This document shows positions 38,988 to 48,503 of a stretch of DNA of 64,000 bases, piece by piece. Where the stretch lies: NCBI RefSeq assembly GCF_030063185.1, contig NZ_JASISP010000002.1, forward strand, positions 154,417 to 218,416. The letters are read 5' to 3'. A model generated the notes under the pieces. That model was given only the letters and a program-made list of their open reading frames with translations. It ran no database searches and was not told the origin of the DNA. Position numbers and translations under genes: made by a program. Positions within the stretch are counted from its first letter, which is position 1. The number at the start of each line of letters is the position of its first letter. The stretch is from Arthrobacter sp. H35-D1 (GTDB taxonomy: Bacteria; Actinomycetota; Actinomycetes; Actinomycetales; Micrococcaceae).

Positions 38988-40279
38988 CTACTCCTTGATG
39001 TACGGTTCGCCGTCGGCAGCCGGGGCCATGGCCTTGCCCACAAAGCCGGACACGGCCAGAATGGTCAGCGCGTAGGGCAGCATGGCCAGGAATTGGCCGT
39101 CGATCGGTGTGCCAGCCAGCGAGAGGATGCTTTGCAGGTTCCCGGCCACCCCGAAGAGCAGTGCAGCCAGCGCGGCCCCTATGGGGTTCCACCGGCCGAA
39201 GATCAACGCCGCCAAGGCAATGAACCCCAACCCGCCCGTCATGTCCTTGCTGAAACTGCTGACCGCCACCAGCGTGAAGTAGGCCCCGCCCACACCCGCC
39301 ACGGCGCCGCCGGCCAGCACGTTGAGCACACGCGTGCGGTTGACATTGATGCCCACCGTGTCAGCCGCCTTGGGGTGCTCGCCCACGGCACGCACGCGCA
39401 GTCCCCACCGGGTCCGGAACAGGCCAAACCAGAGGGCCGCGACAAGGATCAGCATGAAGTAGCCAATGATCGACTGCCGAAACAGGGTGGGCCCAATAAT
39501 GGGAATCTCCGAAAGCAGCGGGATGGGGATGTTGGGCAGGTGGGCAGGATTGTTGAAGATGGTGACCCCGTCCACCTTGTTCTTCATGATCTTTTCGAAC
39601 AGGAACCCGGTCAGGCCGGAGACCAGTACGTTCAACACCACACCGACAATGATCTGGTTCACCACGTACTTGATGCTGAACAACGCCAACAGCACCGAGA
39701 CCAGCACACCGGCCACGGCTGCAGCAATCAGGCCGGCATAGGCGTTGTGGGTGATGGAGGCAACCAGTGCCGCAGTGAAGGCCCCCGCCAGCAGCTGTCC
39801 TTCGATGGCGATGTTCACCACGCCGGCACGTTCGGACAGCACCCCGGACATGGAGCCAAACACCAGCGGCGTGGTGATCAGCATGGCGCCGGTGAAGAGT
39901 CCCACGAGCGTGATGTTCTGTGTGGTGGTGCCGCCGATGATCCACACCATCAAGCCCACCACAAACACCACAGTGAACGTCACCACCACCCAGGTGTCGA
40001 TGCGACCGCGGGTCTTGGTCTGGCTGTAGGCCAAGTATGCCAGGGCTGCGCAGATCAGCGCGACCAGGATCCCCAGGGCCTTGGCGGGCAGCACCACATT
40101 GGGCAGCTGCCAGGCGTCGTTGCTGGTGGACAGACGGAATGTTGCGGTGCCGTCGGGACCGAGCACAATGAAGACAACGACGGCGAAAAGCGTCAGGACT
40201 CCGAGCAGGATCGGCATTTTCCAGCTGCGGATGGCAACGGCGTCCAGCACCTTGCCGGTGTCTGTTGGGGCGGCGATGC

Positions 40280-40283
<4 letters not shown>
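38988..40283 (-). CDS. ABC transporter permease (nucleoside-type, second)
   Basis: A 431-residue inner membrane permease of the branched-chain/BmpA-linked family (YufQ/NupC type), with about ten helices. Characteristic segments are GVLSERAGVVNIAIEGQLLAG, then YAGLIAAAVAGVLVS, and GGLGFIALAALIFGRWNP late in the protein. It overlaps the first permease gene by four bases and is followed by cdd. With the BMP lipoprotein and double ATPase it forms a complete importer. Position before cdd and deoA makes nucleosides the likely substrate. Confidence 0.92.
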
Positions 40284-41538
<1,255 letters not shown>

Positions 41539-41542
<4 letters not shown>

Positions 41543-43128
41543 GGTTCCATCCCTTCGCCGTTGGTCGTGCCCTGCTTGTTCGTGCCTTGGTTTTTCGTGC
41601 CTTGTTGGTCAATCTGTTCCCGTGCTTCCTGCACGGGCAGCCCTGCCATCATGAGCCCAAGAAGTTCGCGGCTGGAGTCTCCGGGCACAATGCCCATGAG
41701 CCGTCCGCCGAAGAGCACGGCGATGCGATCGGCCAGTTCCAGCACCTCGTCCAGCTCCGTCGAGACGATGAGCACCGGAGTTCCGGAATCCCGCTCTGCC
41801 ACGATGCGCTTGTGCAGGAATTCAATGGACCCCACGTCCACGCCGCGGGTGGGCTGGGAGGCGATGAACAGTTTCAGCGTCCGGGAGAGTTCCCGGGCCA
41901 GCACCACCTTTTGCTGGTTGCCGCCGGAGAGTGTGTGTGCCGGGTCCTGGGGCGACTGGGCCCGGACATCGAACTCGGCAACCTTTTCCTCCGCATTTTT
42001 CGCGACAACGGCACGGTTCATGGTGCCGCGCTTGGAATAAGGAGCCTGCTTGTACAGGTCCAGGACCAGATTCTCGGCGATGGAAAAATCCCCCACCAGT
42101 CCGTCGTCGGAGCGGTCTTCGGGCACGAACCCCACCCCTGCATCCAGGATCCGACGGACACTCTTTCCCAGCAGTTCCTGCCCTTCCAAGGTGATGGAGC
42201 CCCGGACATGCCTGTGCAAGCCCAGCACTGCTTCGGTCAGCTCGCTCTGCCCGTTTCCCTGTACGCCGGCCACCGCCAGAATCTCGCCTTGGGAGACGCC
42301 CAGGGTGACGTTGTCGAGAAGTCTCTGGCCGGCGTCGTTCATCACCGTCAGGGCAGTGATCTTGAACGTTTCCTCTCCGGGAGTGGCCGTTTCCTTCTCC
42401 AAGGACAGGTTCACGGCGCGGCCCACCATCATGGTGGCGAGCTCCGTGGTGGGGGTGGACGGGGGCGCGGACCCCACCACCTTGCCGCGGCGGATCACGG
42501 TGATGGTGTCCGAGACGGCCTTGACCTCGCGCAACTTGTGGGAGATGAACACGATGGACGTGCCGCCTTCGCGCAACTGGCCCATGATGTCCATGAGCTC
42601 GTCGGTTTCCTGCGGCGTGAGCACGGCTGTGGGCTCGTCAAGAATCAGAATTTTGGAGTCGCGCACCAGCGCCTTGATGATCTCCACCCGTTGCTGAACA
42701 CCCACCGGGAGATCGCCCACCATTGCGTCCGGGTCAACGTTGAAGCCGAACCTGGCGGAGATTTCGCGGACCTTTTTCCGCGTCTCCTCCAAATTCAGGA
42801 TGCCGGCGAAGGAGGTGGATTCAGCGCCGAGTGCAACATTTTCCGCCACAGTGAACACCGGGACAAGCATGAAGTGCTGGTGGACCATCCCGATGCCAGC
42901 CGCCATGGCGTCCGCGGGGCCGGAAAAGCGCACCGGCACGTCGTCAATGAGGATCTCCCCGGACGTGGGTGCGTACAGGCCGTACAGTACATTCATCAAA
43001 GTGGATTTCCCGGCGCCGTTTTCGCCGAGCAGGCTGTGGATCTCCCCAGTCTCCACAGTCAAGTCGATGTGGTCGTTCGCCACCAGGGTGCCAAAGCTCT
43101 TGGTGATGCCCCGTAGTTCAAGTTTCAA
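41539..43128 (-). CDS. ABC transporter ATP-binding protein, two ATPase domains (nucleoside-type)
   Basis: A 529-residue fused ATPase like YufO/NupA and sugar RbsA. The first domain has Walker [19 protein letters not shown] near residue 35 and signature [15 protein letters not shown] near 140. The second has the degenerate Walker [16 protein letters not shown] near 295 and signature [15 protein letters not shown] near 400. The only fitting start codon after the last non-family residues is TTG 43128, without a clear ribosome binding site. The degenerate second site is normal for this family. It is separated from the BMP gene by two hairpins. Confidence 0.93.
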
Positions 43129-43191
43129 CGTTTTTAGCCCGTCTGCGGATGGTTGCCTCGCAATAGCTTCATGATGCCAGGCGGCTGCATT

Positions 43192-43260
43192 GCCCGTGCC
43201 GCACCACCGGATGATGCTGGTGATGCGGCACGGGCCATGTGAGGCTCGCAAAGGCGAGCC
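43192..43260 (-). promoter_or_regulatory. Two hairpins between BMP lipoprotein and ATPase genes
   Basis: On the minus strand two stems follow the BMP stop. The first is a perfect 7-bp stem with a 4-base loop (43243-43249 with 43254-43260). The second has perfect 12-base arms GCCCGTGCCGCA (43192-43203) and TGCGGCACGGGC (43224-43235). No T-run follows. Such intercistronic stems commonly protect or attenuate the message so that the binding protein is made in excess over the other ABC subunits. Confidence 0.65.
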
Positions 43261-43271
43261 CCGGTTGACGC

Positions 43272-44384
43272 TTATTTCGGGCTGGACTTGGATTCGACCT
43301 TGATGGACCCGTCGATGATGCCGGCCTTGATTTCCTCAAGCTGGCTCTTGGTGTCGGCACTGACGGCCGAGTCAAGATCGTGGAACGGGGCCAGTGCGAC
43401 TCCGCCGTTGTCCAAGGTTCCGACGTATGGGGTCGGGTCGAACTTGCCGTCGACATCGTCCTTGACAATGGATTCCACTGCCTGGCCCATCGTCTTGATG
43501 ACCGAGGTCAGCAGGATGGACTTGTAGGTGGGGGCTGTGAGGAAGCCGTCGGAGTCAACCCAGACAAGCTTGACGTCCTTGCCGCCCTTGTTCGCGGCCA
43601 GGATGGCATCGCCGGCACCCTTGCCAAGCGGGCCGGCAACCGGCATGACCACATCGGCGCCTTCGGAGATCAAGTTGTTCGTGATCTTGGTGCCTTCCTG
43701 GATGATCTCAAACGTGTTCGCGAAGGAGCCCTGCTGCTTGGCCGAGTCCCAGCCAAGGAGTTTCACGTCCTTGCCCTGCTTTTCATTGAAGTACTTCACA
43801 CCCTCGGCAAATCCGTCCATGAAGATGGTGACGGTGGGGATGTTGATGCCGCCGAAAGTGCCGACCTTGCCCGTCTTGGACACCGACGCCGCAACGTACC
43901 CTGCCATGAACGCGGCCTGGGCGGTGTCGTAAACCACCGGCTTCACGTTGTCGGCCTTGATGGTGTCGTCATCGATGATCGCGTAGTGCAGATCGGGGTT
44001 GTCCTTGGCCGCAGCGGCGGTGGCCTCGGCCAACAGGAAGCCCACGGTGACCGTCAGGTTGCAGCCGGCGCTGGCCATCTGGTTCAGGTTCGGCACAAAA
44101 TCCGCAGTGCTGGCGGACTGGGCTTCCTTCATCTTGATGCCCAGATCCTTGACAGCCATTTTCATGCCCTCATAGGACGACTGGTTGAAGGACTGGTCGT
44201 CGAATCCGCCGGAGTCGGAAACTATGCAGCCCAGAAAGTCTGCGGCCGCCGCCTTTTCCGTGCCGCCACCGCCTGGTGCGGGCGGGGCTTCGCCGCAGCT
44301 GGTGAGCAGCAACGCGAGGGCGCTCACTGCCACCGTTCCGACGATGGCTCCGCGCTTGACGGTGTCCAGAAGCAGTTTCTTCAC
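43272..44384 (-). CDS. BMP family ABC transporter substrate-binding lipoprotein
   Basis: A 370-residue lipoprotein of the BmpA/Med family that binds nucleosides in the characterised members. A signal sequence ends in the lipobox LLLTSC with Cys30, followed by a Pro/Gly/Glu-rich linker. The mature part shows [18 protein letters not shown] and [20 protein letters not shown], both typical. GTG 44384 is decided by GGAGGAACC directly before it. It heads the series BMP-ATPase-permease-permease-cdd-deoA. The function as purine or pyrimidine nucleoside receptor is inferred from family and neighbours. Confidence 0.93.
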   Translation of the reverse strand: MKKLLLDTVKRGAIVGTVAVSALALLLTSCGEAPPAPGGGGTEKAAAADFLGCIVSDSGGFDDQSFNQSSYEGMKMAVKDLGIKMKEAQSASTADFVPNLNQMASAGCNLTVTVGFLLAEATAAAAKDNPDLHYAIIDDDTIKADNVKPVVYDTAQAAFMAGYVAASVSKTGKVGTFGGINIPTVTIFMDGFAEGVKYFNEKQGKDVKLLGWDSAKQQGSFANTFEIIQEGTKITNNLISEGADVVMPVAGPLGKGAGDAILAANKGGKDVKLVWVDSDGFLTAPTYKSILLTSVIKTMGQAVESIVKDDVDGKFDPTPYVGTLDNGGVALAPFHDLDSAVSADTKSQLEEIKAGIIDGSIKVESKSSPK

Positions 44385-44554
44385 GGTTCCTCCATGTGGT
44401 GTGGGGCCGCCGTAGTGGAGGAAGGGCTCCGAAGACACGTGCGGGGCCGTCCCCCACGATTGGAACGGCATTGTTCGAATCGGTGGCGGGAACCCGCTTG
44501 CCTCGGCGCACCCCTGCATTGCGGCGCTATGCAACATACCTTAGTGCGACTTCT

Positions 44555-44582
44555 CTACCGGCCGGTAGTGTTCCACGGGAAC
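44555..44582. promoter_or_regulatory. Adjacent palindromes upstream of the BMP transporter operon
   Basis: A perfect 14-bp palindrome CTACCGGCCGGTAG (44555-44568) is followed one base later by GTTCC-ACG-GGAAC (44570-44582). Both lie in the 290-base gap upstream of the BMP gene, 170-200 bases before its start. They could be repressor sites for nucleoside control. I could not place a convincing promoter next to them; the rest of the gap shows nothing I can name. Confidence 0.45.
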
Positions 44583-44640
44583 CTTGGTCCATCGTTGGGG
44601 AACCGTTACATAAAAGTGATTCGCCAACCGCCGCCCTGTT

Positions 44641-44685
44641 GATCGACCCTATTGATCGGCCCTACTGGTGGGCCCTACTGATCGG
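44641..44685. repeat. 13-bp tandem repeat across an amidohydrolase stop codon
   Basis: Three units of 13 bases (GATCGACCCTATT, GATCGGCCCTACT, GGTGGGCCCTACT) and a partial fourth run through the end of the M20 amidohydrolase gene. The stop codon lies within the third unit. Each unit carries one CTA, which is TAG on the minus strand, so the stop is repeated in the array. Confidence 0.65.
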
Positions 44686-45883
44686 CGGGGTCGCGCAACG
44701 TGCGCAGGGCAGCAGCGCAGAGCACGCGGATGCCGACCGAGAGTGCACGCTCGTCGACGATGTAGTCGCCTCGATGCAGGTCGTACTCCTCCCCGCCCGG
44801 GACATGGGTGCCCAGCCGCATCAAGGATCCCGGAATGCCTTGCAGGAACCAGGCGAAATCTTCCGCGCCCATGGACTGCGGCGCCAGCACCACTGTGTCC
44901 TCGCCCAGTTCGGCACGGGCCGCGGCTTCGATGACAGCTGTTTCGTGTTCGGAGTTGACCACCGGAGGCACCCCGCGGGTGTGTTCAAGGTGCACGTCCA
45001 CGCCAAAGGGCGCCGCAACCTGCTGCACGACGTCGTCAAGCAGCTCCCCCGCAGCATGCCAGGCTTCACGGTCCAGGCAGCGCATGGTGCCCGCCATGAC
45101 ACCCTGGCCAGGGATGGCGTTCGGGGCCGAACCGGCATGAATCTGGCCCCACACAACGGAGACGCCGCTGCGGACATCCACCCGGCGGGACAGCACGGCC
45201 GGGACGCTGATGGCGATCTGTGCCAGCGCGAACACCAGGTCCTCGGTCAGGTGCGGGCGCGAGGTATGGCCGCCACGGCCGGAAAGTTCAATCTTGATGG
45301 TGTCCGAGGCACTGGTGATGGGCCCGATCCGCGTGCCAATCTTGCCCACTTCAACACGAGGGTCGCAGTGCAGCGCCATGATGCGCGGCACGCCGTCCAA
45401 GGCTCCCTGGTCGATGCAGGAAAGCGCCCCGCCGGGCATGGTTTCCTCGGCCGGCTGGAAGATGATTCTGATGCGCCCGCCCAGCGGGGTGTGTTCGTGC
45501 ATTTTGGCCAGCACCAGAGCGATGCCCAGCATGGAGGCGGTGTGGAAGTCGTGGCCGCAGCCGTGGGTGACGCCGTGGTTCCGGGAGGCGAACGGCAAGC
45601 CCGTCTCCTCCACAATGGGCAGGGCATCAATGTCCCCGCGCAACGCCGTCGAAATGGGCCCCTCCCCCACATCCACGATGACTCCCGTGCCGTCGAGGCG
45701 GCGCGGGGAAAGGCCAGCCGCTACCAGGCGGTCGTAGATCTTGCCCGAGGTGCGGAACTCCTGAAACGACAGCTCCGGGTGGGCGTGGAGGTCGCGCCTG
45801 AATTCAACGACCTCTTCCAACAAGGGCTCAAGCCACGGGCCTACCAGCTCAGTCTGTTCTGTTTCCAGCGAGTAATTGCGCAC
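44675..45883 (-). CDS. M20 family amidohydrolase
   Basis: A 402-residue metal-dependent hydrolase of the M20D/AmiB-HipO type. It shows DLHAHPELSFQEF, the metal-binding RGDIDALPIVEE and the cysteine/histidine motif GVTHGCGHDFHTA. IIFQPAEETMPGGA carries the catalytic glutamate. Members hydrolyse N-acyl amino acids, hippurate or aminobenzoyl-glutamate; the substrate is unknown here. The start is GTG 45883. In M. tuberculosis two such genes (Rv3305c, Rv3306c) lie near the same salvage and sdh genes. Confidence 0.9.
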   Translation of the reverse strand: MRNYSLETEQTELVGPWLEPLLEEVVEFRRDLHAHPELSFQEFRTSGKIYDRLVAAGLSPRRLDGTGVIVDVGEGPISTALRGDIDALPIVEETGLPFASRNHGVTHGCGHDFHTASMLGIALVLAKMHEHTPLGGRIRIIFQPAEETMPGGALSCIDQGALDGVPRIMALHCDPRVEVGKIGTRIGPITSASDTIKIELSGRGGHTSRPHLTEDLVFALAQIAISVPAVLSRRVDVRSGVSVVWGQIHAGSAPNAIPGQGVMAGTMRCLDREAWHAAGELLDDVVQQVAAPFGVDVHLEHTRGVPPVVNSEHETAVIEAAARAELGEDTVVLAPQSMGAEDFAWFLQGIPGSLMRLGTHVPGGEEYDLHRGDYIVDERALSVGIRVLCAAALRTLRDPADQ

Positions 45884-45926
45884 ACTTCAAACTCTAACCA
45901 TTTCCGGCGGCTGTGACGTCATTGGT

Positions 45927-46085
45927 GTACGCCCATTACTCCCGGCTTGCGCCAGCGTAGTGGACCGTGCTGGGCCCACGGCCGCGAGGGACTCCGGCGC
46001 GAGCTTGCGAGCAGTGGGAGGGGCGTACTGGGCCCACGATCCCGAGGGGCCCCAACGGGGTACGCGCCAGCGGACGCCGTTGGGG
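45927..46085. repeat. Inverted and direct repeats between amidohydrolase and manC
   Basis: GTACGCCC (45927-45934) and GGGCGTAC (46021-46028) pair exactly at long range. TGGGCCCACG occurs twice (45970-45979 and 46029-46038), each followed by a CGAGGG-containing tail. CCCCAACGG (46050-46058) and CCGTTGGGG (46077-46085) form a hairpin 13 bases after the manC stop and may end that transcript, although no T-run follows. No gene is seen in this 214-base gap. Confidence 0.55.
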
Positions 46086-46097
46086 AGGGATTGGGGA

Positions 46098-47246
46098 CTA
46101 GAGAACGTCGGTGTCGCCTTGTTCCTTGAGTCCGGCGACGGCGTTTTTCACCAGTTGGGAGTGGGCGCGCGTGGTGACAAGAAGGGCGTCGGGGGTGTCC
46201 ACCACCACGACGTCCTGGATGCCGATCAGCGCGATGACGCGTTTGGTGTCCGAGACCACGATCCCGGTGCTGTCCTCGGTGAAGACTCGGGCGCCTTCGC
46301 CAATGACCTTCACGTCCTTGACTTCCTTGGCGCTGCTGAGCCGGGCGATCGCGGCGAAGTCACCCACGTCGTCCCAGCTGAAGTCCGCCGGAATCACTGC
46401 CACGTCACCGGCATCGGCCGCCGGTTCCGCCACGGCATAGTCAATGGCGATCTTCGGCAAGGTGGGCCACACCCGCTTCTTCACGGCCACCCGTTCCGGA
46501 GTGTCCCAGGCCAACGCAATTTCCATCAGGCCCTCGTAGAGTTCGGGCTCATTCGCCTTCAAGTGCCGCAGCATCAATTCCACCGGCGCCACGAACATGC
46601 CCGCATTCCAGTTGTACTCACCGCTGGCAAGGTACGTTTCGGCGACTTCCCGGCTCGGCTTCTCCACGAACTTCACCACCGAATGCGCGCTCGGAGCGCC
46701 AGCCACCACCAGAGGCTCCCCGGTGCGAATGTAACCAAAACCAGTCGAGGGATGGGTGGGCTTGATGCCGATCGTGACAATCTTCCCGGTAGCTGCCGTG
46801 TAAATGGCCTCACGGACCGCGTCCTGAAACTTTTCCACCGGGCTAATGACCTGATCCGCGGCAAAGGAACCCATAATGGTGTCCGGGTCGCGCAGGAACA
46901 GAATCGCCGCCGCCAAACCAATCGCCGCACCGGAATCTTTCGGCTCGGTCTCCAACACCAGGTTCTCATCGGCAACCTCGGGAAGCTGACGGCACACCGC
47001 TTCCCGGTGCGCGTCCCCCGTCACCAACAGGACCCTGCTGCCACTGATCGGCTCCAGCCGATCATAGGTGGCACGAATCAGGGTGCTGCCGCTGCCGGTG
47101 AGGTCATGCAGGAACTTCGGCGCCGCAGCCCGCGACAACGGCCACAGCCTGGTACCCACCCCGCCCGCCGGGATCACTGCATAAAACCTGTCCATGGGGT
47201 CCGCTGCGGAGGATCCCGGAGCAGGCAAATTTTGCGTATTCATCAT
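46098..47246 (-). CDS. manC: Mannose-1-phosphate guanylyltransferase
   Basis: A 382-residue nucleotidyltransferase that makes GDP-mannose, the mannosyl donor for lipoglycans and glycoproteins. The nucleotide-binding motif AVIPAGGVGTRLWPLSRA is near the N-terminus. Further family motifs are LVLETEPKDSGAAIGLA, KFVEKPSREVAE, YNWNAGMFVA and SWDDVGDFAAI. It is the short form without the isomerase domain of bifunctional enzymes. The start is uncertain among 47255, 47246 and 47243; GGTTGAG precedes 47246. It is divergent from sdhC across a 298-base gap. Confidence 0.92.
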   Translation of the reverse strand: MMNTQNLPAPGSSAADPMDRFYAVIPAGGVGTRLWPLSRAAAPKFLHDLTGSGSTLIRATYDRLEPISGSRVLLVTGDAHREAVCRQLPEVADENLVLETEPKDSGAAIGLAAAILFLRDPDTIMGSFAADQVISPVEKFQDAVREAIYTAATGKIVTIGIKPTHPSTGFGYIRTGEPLVVAGAPSAHSVVKFVEKPSREVAETYLASGEYNWNAGMFVAPVELMLRHLKANEPELYEGLMEIALAWDTPERVAVKKRVWPTLPKIAIDYAVAEPAADAGDVAVIPADFSWDDVGDFAAIARLSSAKEVKDVKVIGEGARVFTEDSTGIVVSDTKRVIALIGIQDVVVVDTPDALLVTTRAHSQLVKNAVAGLKEQGDTDVL

Positions 47247-47428
47247 CTCAACCATAAGCGATCAAAGGGCACGGTTGCCCGAAGCCGTGGCCGTTTGGCA
47301 GCAAACTTTCGCCCAGGGTCGCAGTCCCGCAGCCCGCCGTCGTGCTTCCCGACGCAGCTGCTGCCCCTTATACAACAACGATTTGAGACCAAGCTGTGAT
47401 TTACTGCATAGGGCAAGGAATGCCTAAG

Positions 47429-47463
47429 TTGAATATGCTGTTAGCTAAGCCTAAATTTAGGCT
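47429..47463 (+). promoter_or_regulatory. Predicted sdh promoter overlapped by a 16-bp palindrome
   Basis: TTGAAT (47429-47434) and TAAATT (47452-47457) are spaced by 17 bases and fit a sigma-70-type promoter. A perfect palindrome AGCCTAAATTTAGGCT (47448-47463) covers the -10 box. The extended word TTAGCTAAGCCTAA at 47441-47454 partly resembles the DtxR/IdeR iron box (I count 13 of 19 matches to TTAGGTTAGGCTAACCTAA). The remaining bases of the manC-sdhC gap (47247-47428 and 47464-47544) show no other element. Confidence 0.5.
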
Positions 47464-47544
47464 CAAGTATGAGTGCTCACGCCGTGTGCGTTTCCCCGCG
47501 TGGAACCACGCCAGCGCAACGGTGATGCAGGGAAGGTTTATTCA

Positions 47545-47937
47545 GTGCCGACAAAACCAGCTGGCACTCTGTACCGCGGCCGAGAAGGCATGTGGTCCTG
47601 GGTGGGACACCGGATTACCGGTGTAGTGATTTTTATATTCTTGTTGGTGCACGTCCTGGACACCTCTTTGGTGCGAGTGTCTCCGGAAGCGTACACAGCA
47701 GTTATTGGGGCGTACAAGAACCCCATCATGGGGTTGGGCGAGGCCGCCCTCGTCGCAGCAATCGTGTTCCATGCCTTTAACGGCTTGCGCATCATTGCCG
47801 TCGACTTCTGGAAAAAGGGGCCGAAGTACCAGCGCCAGATGCTGTGGGCCGTGCTCGGCTTGTGGGCAGTGACGATGATTCCGTTCCTGATCCGCCACCT
47901 CACCATTGTCTTCTCCAATTTCTTCGGAGGGAACTAG
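47545..47937 (+). CDS. sdhC: Succinate dehydrogenase cytochrome b556 subunit
   Basis: A 130-residue membrane anchor with three helices. The family motif WSWVGHRITGVVIFIFLLVH is near residue 18, and the heme-ligand histidine is probably in VFHAFNGLRIIAVD. It helps anchor SdhAB and bind quinone and heme. GTG 47545 is chosen since AAGG lies eight bases upstream and the start VPTKPAGTLYRG resembles related proteins. It is separated from sdhD by one base. Confidence 0.92.
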   Translation: MPTKPAGTLYRGREGMWSWVGHRITGVVIFIFLLVHVLDTSLVRVSPEAYTAVIGAYKNPIMGLGEAALVAAIVFHAFNGLRIIAVDFWKKGPKYQRQMLWAVLGLWAVTMIPFLIRHLTIVFSNFFGGN

Positions 47938-47938
47938 C

Positions 47939-48406
47939 ATGAGCTCGAATTCCATCGCTGCGCCCCGCTCCAACAGCGCGCAGTCGCCCAAATACAAGCG
48001 CAACAAGGCCTCGCACTCCAGCTTTGAGATGATCGCTTGGTTGTTCATGCGTCTCTCCGGCGTGGTGCTGATCGTGTTGATCTTCGGGCACCTGTTTGTG
48101 AACCTGATGGTTGGCGAAGGCATCCACGCCATTGACTTTGGTTTCGTCGCCGGCAAGTGGTCCGACCCCTTCTGGCAGATCTGGGATCTGGCCATGTTGT
48201 GGTTGGCCATGCTGCACGGCAGCAACGGCGTGCGCACCATCATCAACGACTACGCCGAGCGCGACGGCACCCGCATGACCCTCAAGGCCGTGCTGTACGT
48301 TGCCTCGACCGTCATCATTGTTTTGGGCACCCTGGTCATCTTCACCTTTGACCCTTGCCCTCCGGGCGCCGTCATTGATCTTCCGTCCTTCTGCACCGTT
48401 CCCTGA
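47939..48406 (+). CDS. sdhD: Succinate dehydrogenase hydrophobic membrane anchor subunit
   Basis: A 155-residue second anchor with a ~30-residue hydrophilic N-terminus and three helices. FMRLSGVVLIVLIFGHLFVN and the later LHGSNGVRTIINDYAER are typical and include likely heme or quinone ligands. GGAGG lies within the 3' end of sdhC before ATG 47939. A 97-base gap leads to sdhA, with the sdhA ribosome binding site but no clear terminator. Confidence 0.92.
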   Translation: MSSNSIAAPRSNSAQSPKYKRNKASHSSFEMIAWLFMRLSGVVLIVLIFGHLFVNLMVGEGIHAIDFGFVAGKWSDPFWQIWDLAMLWLAMLHGSNGVRTIINDYAERDGTRMTLKAVLYVASTVIIVLGTLVIFTFDPCPPGAVIDLPSFCTVP

Positions 48407-48503
48407 CCCACCCTCAAGGAACATGCCCTGGGGCCTTGGCTTCGGGAACGCATGAAGTGAACACCAGTTTTTAATGCAGTAAATGAGAGAAAGAGCATCC
48501 AGT

